Part shown: one piece after another, positions 17,995 through 26,917 of the stretch
Numbering within the stretch: the first letter of the stretch is position 1
Layout of the letters: each line of letters opens with the position of its first letter
Origin: Halomonas maura
Lineage (GTDB): Bacteria > Pseudomonadota > Gammaproteobacteria > Pseudomonadales > Halomonadaceae
Assembly: GCF_030409305.1 (NCBI RefSeq)
Contig: NZ_JAUFPQ010000031.1
Location: 1-64,000, forward strand
DNA length: 64,000 nucleotides
Direction of reading: 5' to 3'
Program-made: the position numbers and the translations under genes
The notes under the pieces: model-generated
What the model saw: only the letters and a program-made list of their open reading frames with translations
Told to the model about the DNA's origin: nothing
Databases searched by the model: none

Positions 17995-18180
17995 CCGGCA
18001 ACGGGGCGCAGTCGCGCTTCCGGCAACGTCCATCATCACCGCCAGGGGCTCGCCCAGGGCCATCGGGTCCTCCCGATGGCGGCACACTCGCCTGTGCCGC
18101 CCTGGAGGGCGCACTTCACCGCTGGCCAGCGGCTGGGGGCCTGCCGTGAACCACCCGGTGCGTCCATGCCCCGTGCCCCG

Positions 18181-18214
18181 TAAAACGGCCCCGCCTCTGT
18201 CGAGACGGGGCCGT
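18181..18214 (-). terminator. intrinsic terminator of mmsA
   Basis: On the minus strand ACGGCCCCG / CGGGGCCGT form a 9-bp stem (18206-18214 with 18185-18193) followed directly by TTTTA, a standard Rho-independent layout 20 bp beyond the mmsA stop. Confidence 0.85.
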
Positions 18215-18233
18215 CTTCGTCGCGCGCCAGGGA

Positions 18234-19733
18234 TCAGTGCAGCGAGATGGTGCTGTTGATGCCGCTGGAGACGTTCTCCGGCTCGAACCAGCGCGCGGTG
18301 ACGGTCTTGGTCTGGGTCCAGAAGGCGATCGCCTGCTTGCCGTTGGGCCCCAGGTCGCCGAGCTTGGAGCCGCGCGAGCCGGTGAAGCTGAAGTAGGCCA
18401 CCGGCACCGGGATCGGCACGTTGATGCCCACCTGGCCGACGTCGATGTCGGTCTCGAAGCGGCGCGCCACCCAGCCGGAGTTGGTGAAGATGGCGGTGCC
18501 GTTGCCGTTGGGGTTGGCGTTGATCAACTCGATGGCCTCGTCCAGGGTCTCGACGCTGACCACGCAGAGCACCGGGCCGAAGATCTCCTCCCGGTAGATG
18601 GTCATCTCGGCGCTGACGTCGGCGAACACGGTGGGCCCGACGAAGTTGCCGTGGGGATAGCCCTCCACCTCGCAGCCGCGGCCATCGACCAGCAGGCTGG
18701 CACCCTCCTGCTCGCCGGCATCGATCAGGCGGATGACGCGATCACGGGCCGCCGGGGAGACCAGCGGGCCCAGGTCGGCATCCTTCTGGATACCGGGTCC
18801 CACCTTCATCTTGCGGGCGCCGTCGACGATGTCGTCGAGCCAGGCCCGGGCCTCACCCACCAGCACCACCACCGAGTTGGCCATGCAGCGCTGGCCGGCG
18901 GCGCCGAAGGCCGAGCCCAGCAGGTTGTTGATCGCCTGGCTGCGGTTGGCGTCGGGCATGATCACGCAGTGGTTCTTGGCGCCCATCATCGACTGCATGC
19001 GCTTGCCGGCCTCGCTGGCGCGACGGTAGAGCTGGGTGCCCACATGGGTGGAACCGATGAAGGACAGCGCCTTGATGTCCGGGTGGTCGGCGATCTGGTT
19101 GGCCACGTCGGGGCCGCCGTGCACCACGTTGAGCACGCCGGCCGGCACGCCGGCCTCATGGGCCAGTTCCACCAGGCGCATGGTCGAGCTCGGGTCCTGC
19201 TCGGAGGGCTTGAGCACGAAGGTGTTGCCGGTGGCGATGGCCAGCGGGAACATGAAGCAGGGCAGCATGATCGGGAAGTTGAAGGCGGTGATGCCGGCGC
19301 CCACGCCCAGCGGCTGGTTGAGGGTGTAGACGTCCACCTCGCTGGCGGCGTTCTCGGCCAGCTCGCCGAGCTGCAGCGAGGTGATCGAGCAGGCATGCTC
19401 CACCACCTCCAGGCCCCGGCCCACCTCGCCGGCGGCGTCCGGCAGGGTCTTGCCGTGTTCCTCGGTGATCAGTGCGGCCAGCTCCTCGGTGTGCTCGCGG
19501 ATCAGCGCCTGCAGCTTGAGCATGATGCGCATGCGCTTGGCCAGCGGGACCTTGCGCCAGGTCGTGAAGGCCGCCTGGGCGCTGGCCACGGCCCGGTCGA
19601 CTTCTTCGGCGCTGCAGAACGGCACCCGGGCGACCACTTCCTGGGTGGCCGGGTTGACCACGTCACGCCACTCCTGGCTCTGGGACGGGACCGCCTGACC
19701 ATCGATGTAGAGGGGAATCTCGCGAACGGACAT
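18234..19733 (-). CDS. mmsA: CoA-acylating methylmalonate-semialdehyde dehydrogenase
   Basis: Aldehyde dehydrogenase superfamily enzyme that converts methylmalonate semialdehyde or malonate semialdehyde with CoA and NAD+ to propionyl-CoA or acetyl-CoA plus CO2. It has 499 residues, as usual for the family. The catalytic Cys283 is in GAAGQRCMANS, and the C-terminal NPNGNGTAIFTNSG and FSFTGSRGSKLGD motifs are typical of MmsA. Two ATGs are close together; the one at 19733 is seven bases after AGGAG, while the one at 19739 is too close, so 19733 is preferred. It acts in valine, inositol and beta-alanine breakdown. A LysR gene is divergent and a T-tract terminator follows. Confidence 0.93.
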   Translation of the reverse strand: MSVREIPLYIDGQAVPSQSQEWRDVVNPATQEVVARVPFCSAEEVDRAVASAQAAFTTWRKVPLAKRMRIMLKLQALIREHTEELAALITEEHGKTLPDAAGEVGRGLEVVEHACSITSLQLGELAENAASEVDVYTLNQPLGVGAGITAFNFPIMLPCFMFPLAIATGNTFVLKPSEQDPSSTMRLVELAHEAGVPAGVLNVVHGGPDVANQIADHPDIKALSFIGSTHVGTQLYRRASEAGKRMQSMMGAKNHCVIMPDANRSQAINNLLGSAFGAAGQRCMANSVVVLVGEARAWLDDIVDGARKMKVGPGIQKDADLGPLVSPAARDRVIRLIDAGEQEGASLLVDGRGCEVEGYPHGNFVGPTVFADVSAEMTIYREEIFGPVLCVVSVETLDEAIELINANPNGNGTAIFTNSGWVARRFETDIDVGQVGINVPIPVPVAYFSFTGSRGSKLGDLGPNGKQAIAFWTQTKTVTARWFEPENVSSGINSTISLH

Positions 19734-19866
19734 GGGCATGCTCCTGAAGAGGATGTGGTTGTAGGATCGCCGTGCTCGACGTTATGTGCATACCGGCACG
19801 AAACCTGATGCTTTCGAGTCTATACAGTCGGTGGATGACACGACAACGGGCACTCAGGCACATTGT

Positions 19867-19884
19867 TTGTGCATGTATACACAA
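19867..19884. promoter_or_regulatory. candidate LysR operator between mmsA and its divergent regulator
   Basis: TTGTGCATGTATACACAA (19867-19884) has inverted arms TTGTG / CACAA. A related TGTGCATAC element lies at about 19785-19793 nearer mmsA. Two related sites between divergent genes are typical of LysR control. Confidence 0.5.
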
Positions 19885-19908
19885 CCGATGCGACGGCGAG
19901 GGGAAGCG

Positions 19909-20862
19909 ATGCTCGACTGGCAGGATATCCAGATCTTTCTCGAGGTGGCCCGCAGCGAGCGCCTCACCGACGCCGCACGACGGCTGGGGGTCGACCACTC
20001 CACCCTGTCGCGGCGCACCCGGCGCTTCGAGCAGGCGCTGAATACCCAGCTCTTCGAGCGTAGCACCCACGGCTACCAGCTCACCGAGGCCGGCCAGCGG
20101 CTGCTCGCCCATGCCGAGGAGATGGCCCGCCATGCCTTCGAGGCCGGCGAGAGCCTCGCCGACCAGGACCACCAGATCGGTGGCCAGATCCGCCTGGGGG
20201 TCACCGAGGGCTTCGGCACCTGGGTCATCGCGCCGCTGCTCTCGGCCTTCTGTGCCCGTCATCCCGGCGTCACCCTGGACCTGCTGGCCCTGCCCCGGGT
20301 GGTCAACCTGAGCCGCCACGAGGCGGATCTCGCCATCACCATCGAGCGCCCGGTCAGCCCGGGCCTGGTGATCTCGCGGCTCTGCGACTACCGGCTGCGC
20401 CTCTACGCCAGCCGCGACTACCTGGACCGGCACGGCACGCCACGCCGGCTCGCCGAGCTCGGCCGGCATCGGCTGATCGGCTATGTGGACGACCTGATCT
20501 TCAGCGAGCAGCTCAGCTACCTGGACCCGCTGCTGGACCCGGCGGTGGTGGGCCAGCCCGGCCCGCACTTCGCCATGCGCAGCACCAGCGTGACCACCCA
20601 GCATGCCGCCGCCCTCGCCGGCGCCGGTCTGGCGGTGCTGCCCAGCTTCATGGCGAGCACCTCGGAGGCCTTGATCAACGTTCTGGAAGACGAGGTGGAG
20701 GTGGTGCGCCAGTTCTGGATCACCGCCCGCCAGGAGCAGCGACGCCTGGCCCGGGTGCGGCTGCTGTGGGATTTCCTGCGCGAGGCGCTGGAGGCCAACC
20801 GCGACTTCCTGATGGGCGAGTCACGCCAGCTGGTGATCCCCGAGGCCGGCCCCCGGGCCTGA
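19909..20862 (+). CDS. LysR-family regulator divergent from mmsA
   Basis: A 317-residue LysR-type regulator with an N-terminal winged helix-turn-helix (DIQIFLEVARSERLTDAARRLGV, residues 5-27, then RRTRRFEQALNTQLFER) and a LysR substrate-binding domain. The start MLDWQDIQ is preceded by GAGGGGAA; a longer reading upstream to 19786 would run through the operator region and has no ribosome site. Its position suggests control of mmsA, perhaps in response to a semialdehyde or amino acid breakdown product; that is inference from gene order. The next gene, katG, begins about 300 bp downstream and has its own leader. Confidence 0.87.
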   Translation: MLDWQDIQIFLEVARSERLTDAARRLGVDHSTLSRRTRRFEQALNTQLFERSTHGYQLTEAGQRLLAHAEEMARHAFEAGESLADQDHQIGGQIRLGVTEGFGTWVIAPLLSAFCARHPGVTLDLLALPRVVNLSRHEADLAITIERPVSPGLVISRLCDYRLRLYASRDYLDRHGTPRRLAELGRHRLIGYVDDLIFSEQLSYLDPLLDPAVVGQPGPHFAMRSTSVTTQHAAALAGAGLAVLPSFMASTSEALINVLEDEVEVVRQFWITARQEQRRLARVRLLWDFLREALEANRDFLMGESRQLVIPEAGPRA

Positions 20863-21158
20863 CCGACGGCCCGCCCTCTCGACCGCGGCCCGCACCGGCC
20901 ATGCCGCTCTTCCGCCTACGGACAGCGACGCCTGGTGTATGCACGATTGATGATAAAGATTGGCTATCGAGGCCTTCGACAAAGAAAAATGGAAGCCGTG
21001 GGGCCCGGCACTAAGCTTGGGGGAGAGGGATGAGTGACGCCCCCTATCACTGACGCCGTGAGCCCCCGGGTTCGGTCAGTGCATCGCCCTGGCAGGGAGC
21101 CTTGCGCTGTTGCTGGGGGATCCGCACCACCCGACATCGTGACGACTGGAGAGTAGAG

Positions 21159-23333
21159 ATGGGCAACGAACAACACAGCACCGCCGGCAAGTGTCCAGTG
21201 ATGCACGGAGGCCAGACCGCCAGCGGTCACTCCAACACCGACTGGTGGCCGGAATCGCTGAACCTGGACATCCTTCATCAGCACGACCGCAAGACCGATC
21301 CGATGGGCGAGGACTTCGACTATCGCGAGGAGGTCAAGAAGCTCGACTTCGACGCGCTCAAGAAGGACATGCACGCCCTGATGACCGAGAGCCAGGCGTG
21401 GTGGCCGGCCGACTGGGGCCACTACGGCGGCCTGATGATCCGCATGGCCTGGCACGCTGCCGGCACCTATCGCATCGCCGACGGACGTGGCGGCGGCGGA
21501 ACCGGCAACCAGCGCTTCGCTCCCATCAATTCCTGGCCGGACAACGGCAACCTCGACAAGGCGCGGCGCCTGCTGTGGCCGATCAAGAAGAAGTACGGCA
21601 ACAAGCTCAGCTGGGCCGACCTGTTCATCCTGGCCGGCAACGTGGCCTACGAGTCCATGGGCTTCAAGACCTTCGGCTTCTCCTTCGGCCGCGAGGACAT
21701 CTGGCATCCCGAGAAGGACATCTACTGGGGCGCCGAGAAGGAGTGGCTGGCCCCCTCCGACACTCGCTACGGCGACGTCGACCAGCCCGACACCATGGAA
21801 AACCCGCTGGCCGCGGTGCAGATGGGCCTGATCTACGTCAACCCGGAAGGCGTGAACGGCCAGCCCGACCCGCTCAAGAGCGCCGAGCAGGTCCGCGAGA
21901 CCTTCGCGCGCATGGCCATGAACGACGAGGAAACCGCCGCCCTGACCGCCGGCGGCCACACGGTCGGCAAGACCCACGGCAACGGCGACGCCGAGGCCCT
22001 GGGGCCGGAGCCGGAAGGCGCCGACGTCGAGGCGCAAGGCTTCGGCTGGCTCAACCCCCACATGCAGGGCAAGGCCGCCAACGCCGTCACCTCCGGCCTG
22101 GAAGGGGCCTGGACCCAGAATCCCACCCAGTTCGACATGGGCTACTTCGACATGCTGTTCGGCCATGAGTGGGAGCTCAGGAAGAGCCCCGCCGGCGCCA
22201 ACCAGTGGGAGCCCGTCGACATCCGGGAGGAGGACAAGCCGGTCGACCCCAGCGACCCGTCCATTCGCCATAACCCGATGATGACCGATGCGGACATGGC
22301 GATGAAGATGGACCCGTCGTACCGGGCCTACTGCGAGAAGTTCATGAAGGATCCGGACTACTTCAAGGACTGCTTCGCCCGCGCCTGGTTCAAGCTGACC
22401 CACCGCGACATGGGGCCGAAGTCGCGCTATATCGGCCCGGAAGTGCCGGACGAGGACCTGATCTGGCAGGACCCGGTGCCGGCCGGCAACACCGACTACT
22501 CGGTCGAGGCGGCCAAGCAGCGCATCGCCGAGAGCGGGCTCTCCGTCGCCGAGCTGGTCGCCACCGCCTGGGACAGCGCCCGCACCTTCCGCGGCTCCGA
22601 CATGCGCGGCGGCGCCAACGGCGCGCATATCCGCCTGGCCCCGCAGAAGGACTGGCAGGGCAACGAGCCCGAGCGCCTGCACCGGGTGCTGAAGGTCTAC
22701 GAGGGGATCGCCGCCGACACCGGCGCCAGCCTGGCTGACCTCATCGTGCTGGGCGGCAGCGTGGGCATCGAGCAGGCGGCCCGGGCCGCCGGCCACGACA
22801 TCCTGGTGCCCTTCTCGCCGGGCCGCGGCGACGCCAGCGACGAGATGACCGACGCCGATTCCTTCGAACCGCTGGAACCGCTGGCCGATGGCTTCCGCAA
22901 CTGGCTGAAGAAGGATTACCTGGTCAAGCCCGAGGAGCTGCTGCTCGACCGCGCCCAGCTGTTGGGCCTCACCGCCCCCGAGATGACCGTGCTGGTCGGC
23001 GGCATGCGGGCGCTGGGCACCAACCACGGCGGCAACAAGCACGGCGTGCTCACCAGCCGTGAAGGGCAGTTGACCAACGACTTCTTCGTCAACCTGACCG
23101 ACATGGCCAACACCTGGAAGCCCACCGGCAGCGGTCTCTACGAGATTCGCGACCGCAAGAGCGACCAGGTGAAGTGGACCGCCACCCGCCTCGACCTGGT
23201 GTTCGGCTCCAACTCCATCCTGCGCTCCTACGCGGAGGTGTACGCCCAGGACGACAACCAGGAGAAGTTCGTGAAGGACTTCGTGACGGCCTGGACCAAG
23301 GTGATGAACGCCGACCGCTTCGATCTGGCCTGA
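21159..23333 (+). CDS. katG: catalase-peroxidase
   Basis: Bifunctional haem enzyme that destroys hydrogen peroxide by catalase and peroxidase activity. It has 724 residues, including both the active N-terminal and the degenerate C-terminal peroxidase halves. Distal residues Arg95, Trp98 and His99 are in RMAWHAAGTYR, the proximal His267 is in GGHTVGKTHG, and the Trp98-Tyr226-Met252 set for the Met-Tyr-Trp cofactor is present. GGAG lies seven bases before the ATG. The 296-bp upstream gap might hold an OxyR site; a weak ATAA...CTAT pattern near 20950-20970 was seen but does not meet the consensus. It is flanked by unrelated genes. Confidence 0.97.
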   Translation: MGNEQHSTAGKCPVMHGGQTASGHSNTDWWPESLNLDILHQHDRKTDPMGEDFDYREEVKKLDFDALKKDMHALMTESQAWWPADWGHYGGLMIRMAWHAAGTYRIADGRGGGGTGNQRFAPINSWPDNGNLDKARRLLWPIKKKYGNKLSWADLFILAGNVAYESMGFKTFGFSFGREDIWHPEKDIYWGAEKEWLAPSDTRYGDVDQPDTMENPLAAVQMGLIYVNPEGVNGQPDPLKSAEQVRETFARMAMNDEETAALTAGGHTVGKTHGNGDAEALGPEPEGADVEAQGFGWLNPHMQGKAANAVTSGLEGAWTQNPTQFDMGYFDMLFGHEWELRKSPAGANQWEPVDIREEDKPVDPSDPSIRHNPMMTDADMAMKMDPSYRAYCEKFMKDPDYFKDCFARAWFKLTHRDMGPKSRYIGPEVPDEDLIWQDPVPAGNTDYSVEAAKQRIAESGLSVAELVATAWDSARTFRGSDMRGGANGAHIRLAPQKDWQGNEPERLHRVLKVYEGIAADTGASLADLIVLGGSVGIEQAARAAGHDILVPFSPGRGDASDEMTDADSFEPLEPLADGFRNWLKKDYLVKPEELLLDRAQLLGLTAPEMTVLVGGMRALGTNHGGNKHGVLTSREGQLTNDFFVNLTDMANTWKPTGSGLYEIRDRKSDQVKWTATRLDLVFGSNSILRSYAEVYAQDDNQEKFVKDFVTAWTKVMNADRFDLA

Positions 23334-23382
23334 TGCCGTGCGGCGTCGCCGGCCACGGCGGCGCACCACGGTTCCCTTCGCG

Positions 23383-23408
23383 CCGCGCCGGCCTGCGGGT
23401 CGGCGCGG
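23383..23408 (+). terminator. possible terminator after katG
   Basis: CCGCGCCG / CGGCGCGG form an 8-bp GC stem with a 10-base loop 50 bp past the katG stop. No T-run follows, so this is tentative. Confidence 0.35.
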
Positions 23409-23462
23409 CCCCGTCATGGCCCCGGGTCTGCCCCTGGCACCGCCGCCGCGCCCTTGGCGTCT

Positions 23463-23500
23463 CTCACCCGCCAGGCCTCACCCGCCAGGCCTCATCCGCC
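23463..23500 (+). repeat. 14-bp micro-repeat (about 2.7 copies)
   Basis: CTCACCCGCCAGGC is repeated at 23463 and 23477, with a partial third copy at 23491 (CTCATCCGCC). It lies between katG and the ABC operon. No role is evident. Confidence 0.8.
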
Positions 23501-23562
23501 GGACCAAGGTGACCCCGTGACGTCGGCAGGCCTCGAAGCGGTGTCCTCCCGGGGCTGGACTT

Positions 23563-23617
23563 GTTACGTTATATCATTTAAAAAGCGACTCCTTGAAATG
23601 TTATCTCATAACGAGAA
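23563..23617 (+). promoter_or_regulatory. two Zur-box-like sequences upstream of the ABC transporter operon
   Basis: The gammaproteobacterial Zur box is an inverted repeat of the half-site GAAATGTTATA around one central base. The second site here (23595-23617) reads GAAATGTTAT, then CTC, then ATAAC-GAGAA: the left half is nearly complete and the right arm partial. The first site (23563-23579) reads GTTACG-T-TATATCATTT and matches 13 of the 16 specified bases over the aligned 17. Their centres are 35 bp apart and both are upstream of the ribosome site AAGGAG. The DNA is clearly AT-rich against its surroundings. Zinc-responsive repression is the likely control. Confidence 0.72.
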
Positions 23618-23631
23618 AGGAGTCTCCATCC

Positions 23632-25158
23632 ATGTCCCCCTGGCTACTCGCCGCGGCACTGACCGCCGGGCTGATCACCGGCCCCGTCCAGGCAGCGAAC
23701 GTCGATGATCGCCTGGACGTCGTCGCCCCCTGGGAGATCAACAGCCCCGATCCCGCTCGCGCCGGCCATGTCTTCCTGCGCATGCAGGTCGCCGAGACCC
23801 TGGTCGACACCGACCACGACGGCCGCCTGGTTCCCGGCCTGGCCGAGCACTGGGAGACCTCGCAAGACGGCCTCGAGTGGCGCTTCACGCTGCGCGACGG
23901 GGTGCGCTTCCACGACGGCTCGCTGCTCACCGCCGACAGCGTCGTGGCGGCCCTCGAGCGTGCCGCCGCCCGCCCCGGCATGCTCGCCCAGGCGCCGATC
24001 GAGGCGATCGAGGCCGAGGGGCCCGCGGTGGTGCTGCGCCTCGCGCGCCCCTACGCCCTGCTGCCGGCCCTGCTGGCCCACAGCTCGACCCAGATCCTCG
24101 CCCCGGGCTCCTTCGATGACGATGGCCGGGCCGTCGAGGTCATCGGCACCGGCCCCTATGCCGTCACCTCCCTGCAGACGCCCCAGCGACTGAGGGTGGC
24201 GCGCTTCGACGACTACTGGGGGGAGCCGGCGAGCATCGCGGCGGCCAGCTACCTGGCCGCGCCTCGCGGCGAGACCCGCGCGCTGATGGCGCAGAGCGGC
24301 GATGCCGACATCGTCTTCACCCTCGACCCGGCCAGCCGCCTGCGCCTGGCGCGCCAGCCGAACCTGGCACTGGCCTCCACGCCGCTGCCGCGCACCGTGG
24401 TGGTGAAACTTAACGCCGCCCACCCGGCCCTGGCGGAGGCGCCGACGCGCCGCGCGCTGAGCCTGGCCGTGAACCGCCAGGGCATCGCCCGGGGCGTGAT
24501 GCGCACCCCGCAGGCCGCCGCCAACCAGCTCTTCCCCCCCGCCCTGGCGGGCTGGCATCGCGACGACCTCGGTGCGCCCGAGCGCGACCTCGACACCGCC
24601 CGGACGCTGCTCGACGACCAGGGCTGGACCCTCGGCGATGACGGCATCCGCACCCGCGACGGCCGGCGCCTGGCACTGACCCTGACCACCTTCGCCGACC
24701 GCCCGGAGCTGCCGATCATCGCCACCGCCCTGCAGGACCAGTGGCGCGAACTGGGCGTCGATGTCGCGGTCAACGTCGGCAACGCCAGCGAGATTCCCGC
24801 CGGCCACCACGACGGCTCCCTGGAGATGGGCCTGATGGCGCGCAACTACGGCCTGGTACCGGATCCGCTGGCCACCCTGCGCGAGGACTTCTCCCCCGAC
24901 GGTGGCGACTGGGGCGCCATGAACTGGTCCGACCCGCGGCTGACCGACCTGCTCGCCTCGCTGACCGAGACCCCGCCGGGCGAGGCGCGTCGCGAGCAGG
25001 CCGGCGCCGCCGCCGATCTGCTCAACGCGGCGCTGCCGGTCATTCCCGTGGCCTGGTACCAGCAGAGCGCGGCGGTGAATGCGCGGCTCGACGGCTTCAG
25101 CCTCGATCCCCTGGAGCGCAGCTACCGCCTCACCGACCTCAGCTGGAGCGAGACATGA
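23632..25158 (+). CDS. ABC transporter substrate-binding protein, nickel/peptide (SBP_bac_5) family, probably zinc-regulated
   Basis: Periplasmic binding protein of 508 residues. The signal peptide is MSPWLLAAALTAGLITGPVQA, with cleavage near residue 21. The mature protein follows the NikA/DppA/OppA family 5 pattern: GLAEHWETSQDGLEWRFTLRDG in pieces, VRFHDGSLLTADSVVAALER, and IGTGPYAV. AAGGAG precedes the ATG; a longer in-frame reading from 23593 would span the Zur-like box and is not favoured. It heads a tightly overlapping operon with two permeases and a double ATPase. Family members carry nickel, peptides, haem or metal-metallophore complexes. The Zur-like sites point to zinc, possibly as a chelate. 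No metallophore synthesis gene is in the window. Confidence 0.88.
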   Translation: MSPWLLAAALTAGLITGPVQAANVDDRLDVVAPWEINSPDPARAGHVFLRMQVAETLVDTDHDGRLVPGLAEHWETSQDGLEWRFTLRDGVRFHDGSLLTADSVVAALERAAARPGMLAQAPIEAIEAEGPAVVLRLARPYALLPALLAHSSTQILAPGSFDDDGRAVEVIGTGPYAVTSLQTPQRLRVARFDDYWGEPASIAAASYLAAPRGETRALMAQSGDADIVFTLDPASRLRLARQPNLALASTPLPRTVVVKLNAAHPALAEAPTRRALSLAVNRQGIARGVMRTPQAAANQLFPPALAGWHRDDLGAPERDLDTARTLLDDQGWTLGDDGIRTRDGRRLALTLTTFADRPELPIIATALQDQWRELGVDVAVNVGNASEIPAGHHDGSLEMGLMARNYGLVPDPLATLREDFSPDGGDWGAMNWSDPRLTDLLASLTETPPGEARREQAGAAADLLNAALPVIPVAWYQQSAAVNARLDGFSLDPLERSYRLTDLSWSET

Positions 25159-26099
25159 GCCGCCTGACCTCGCTGTTGCTCGGCCGGCTGCTGCAGGCGG
25201 GGCTGGTGGCCTGGGGCGTCGGCACCCTGACCTTCCTGCTGACCCGGGCGCTGCCCGGCGACATGGCCTATCGCATCGCCGCCGGCCGCTACGGCTACGA
25301 GAACGTCGACCGCGACGCCGCCGAGGCCGTATCCCGGGAACTCGCCCTGGGCGGCTCGCCGCTCGGCGACTACCTGCACTGGCTGGGCGACCTGGCGCGC
25401 CTCGACCTCGGCCACTCGCTGGTCAGCGGCGAGGCGGTCTGGAGCGAGGTGCGCCACCAGCTCGGCCACTCCCTGGACCTGGCGATCGTCGCCGTGCTGC
25501 TGGCGCTGCTGATCGGCCCGCCGCTGGGCATGCTCGCCGGGCTGCGCCGCGACGGCTGGCTCGATCGCGCCAACCTGCTCGGCGCGGTGCTGCTGCGCTC
25601 GCTGCCCTCCTTCGTGATCGGGCTGCTGTTGATCATGGCCTTCTCGGTCGGCCTCGGCTGGTTCCCCGCCGCCGGTCACGGCGGCGCGAGCCACGCCTGG
25701 CTGCCGGCGCTGGCGCTGGCCCTGGGGCTCGCCGCCGTCTCGACCCGGGTGGCGCGCAACGCCATGGCCGGGGTCGCCGGTTCGCCTTTCCATGCCTTCG
25801 CCCTGACCAAGGGCCTGTCACCGTCGCGCGTCTTCTGGCGCCACGGCCTGCGCAACGCCGGTGTCCCCGTGGTGGCCTACCTCGGCGTGCAGCTGGTCTA
25901 TCTCATCGAGGGTGTGGTGGTGGTGGAGTCGCTGTTCGCCTGGCCCGGCATCGGCCATGCCCTGGTGCACGCCCTGGTCGCCCGCGACGTGCCCATGGTC
26001 CAGGGCACCGCGCTGGCCATGGGGCTGCTGTTCGTGGCCCTCAACACCCTGGTCGACCTGACCTGCCTGCTCATCGATCCCCGGAGGCGCCAGGCATGA
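25155..26099 (+). CDS. ABC transporter permease 1 (NikB/DppB type)
   Basis: Inner-membrane permease, 314 residues, six membrane segments, BPD_transp_1 type. The N-terminus LLLGRLLQAGLVAWGVGTLTFLLTRALPGD is the standard DppB/NikB start (quoted as adjoining parts LLLGRLLQAG and LTFLLTRALPGD). The EAA loop reads AFALTKGLSPSRVFWRHGLRNA. Its ATG overlaps the stop of the binding-protein gene in ATGA, showing translational coupling. It would pair with the next permease and the fused ATPase in a single importer. Confidence 0.9.
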   Translation: MSRLTSLLLGRLLQAGLVAWGVGTLTFLLTRALPGDMAYRIAAGRYGYENVDRDAAEAVSRELALGGSPLGDYLHWLGDLARLDLGHSLVSGEAVWSEVRHQLGHSLDLAIVAVLLALLIGPPLGMLAGLRRDGWLDRANLLGAVLLRSLPSFVIGLLLIMAFSVGLGWFPAAGHGGASHAWLPALALALGLAAVSTRVARNAMAGVAGSPFHAFALTKGLSPSRVFWRHGLRNAGVPVVAYLGVQLVYLIEGVVVVESLFAWPGIGHALVHALVARDVPMVQGTALAMGLLFVALNTLVDLTCLLIDPRRRQA

Positions 26100-26917
26100 T
26101 CGCGACACTTTCCCTGCTTCCCTCCCGCTGGCTGTCCCTGCCCCGCGCGCGGCGCTGGGGCGCCGGCCTGTTGCTCGCGTTGCTGGCCGTGGCCTGGCTG
26201 CTGCCGCTGGTCACGGCGCTGGACCCGGCGCGCCAGGACCTGATGAACACCCTGGCCGCCCCCAGCCTGGCCGAGCCCCTGGGTACCGACCACCTGGGGC
26301 GCAGCCAGCTCGCCCGCATGGCCGCGGCCATCCGCCTCTCCACCGGCATGGCGCTGGTGAGCGTGCTGAGCGCCGCGCTGCCCGGCGTGCTGCTGGGCGT
26401 GCTCGCCGGCTGGCGCGGCGGCTGGACGGACCGCGCCCTGGGGCTGGTCGCCGACTGCGTGCTGGCCCTGCCCGGCCTGCTGCTGGTGCTGCTGCTGGCC
26501 GCCATCGCCCCGGGTCAGTTCTGGGCGCTGTACCTCGGCATTGCCCTGGTGCTGTGGGTCGAATACTTCCGCGTGGTGCGCGCCACCACCCGTAGCCTGG
26601 CCGCCTCGCCTCAGCTCCAGGCCTCACGGCTGCTGGGCTTCGGCCCCGGCTACCTGCTGCGACGCCACCTGTGGCCGGCGCTGGCGCCGGCGATCTCGAC
26701 GCTGGCCGCCTTCGGCGCCGCCAACGCCATCCTGGCGATCGCCGCCCTGGGCTTCGTCAGCATCGGCCTGAAACCGCCCACCGCGGAGCTGGGGCTGATG
26801 ATGACCGACCTGCTGCCCTACTACCGCGAGGCGCCGTGGATCATCCTGCAACCCATCGCCGTGCTCTTCCTGCTGGTGCTGGGCTGCCAACTGCTGGCCG
26901 GGAGGGAGCCCCAATGA
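26096..26917 (+). CDS. ABC transporter permease 2 (NikC/DppC type)
   Basis: Inner-membrane permease, 273 residues, with the DppC/NikC pattern: an N-terminal membrane anchor, then LGTDHLGRSQLARM before the transmembrane core, and an EAA loop LQASRLLGFGPGYLLRRHLWP. Its start overlaps the upstream permease stop by four bases. It ends with a TGA overlapping the ATG of the ATPase gene, so all four importer genes are translationally chained. Confidence 0.9.
   Translation: MIATLSLLPSRWLSLPRARRWGAGLLLALLAVAWLLPLVTALDPARQDLMNTLAAPSLAEPLGTDHLGRSQLARMAAAIRLSTGMALVSVLSAALPGVLLGVLAGWRGGWTDRALGLVADCVLALPGLLLVLLLAAIAPGQFWALYLGIALVLWVEYFRVVRATTRSLAASPQLQASRLLGFGPGYLLRRHLWPALAPAISTLAAFGAANAILAIAALGFVSIGLKPPTAELGLMMTDLLPYYREAPWIILQPIAVLFLLVLGCQLLAGREPQ

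Noticed and set aside
20940..21158. Possible OxyR site before katG.
   Set aside because: Only scattered ATAA and CTAT elements are present; spacing does not fit the tandem dyad consensus.
20964..23417. A long minus-strand frame opposite katG.
   Set aside because: Low-complexity antisense reading of a certain katG gene; no ribosome site or family match.
23463..23500. A CRISPR-like or iteron array from the 14-bp repeats.
   Set aside because: Fewer than three copies, no spacers, and the repeats are head-to-tail; best explained as slippage.
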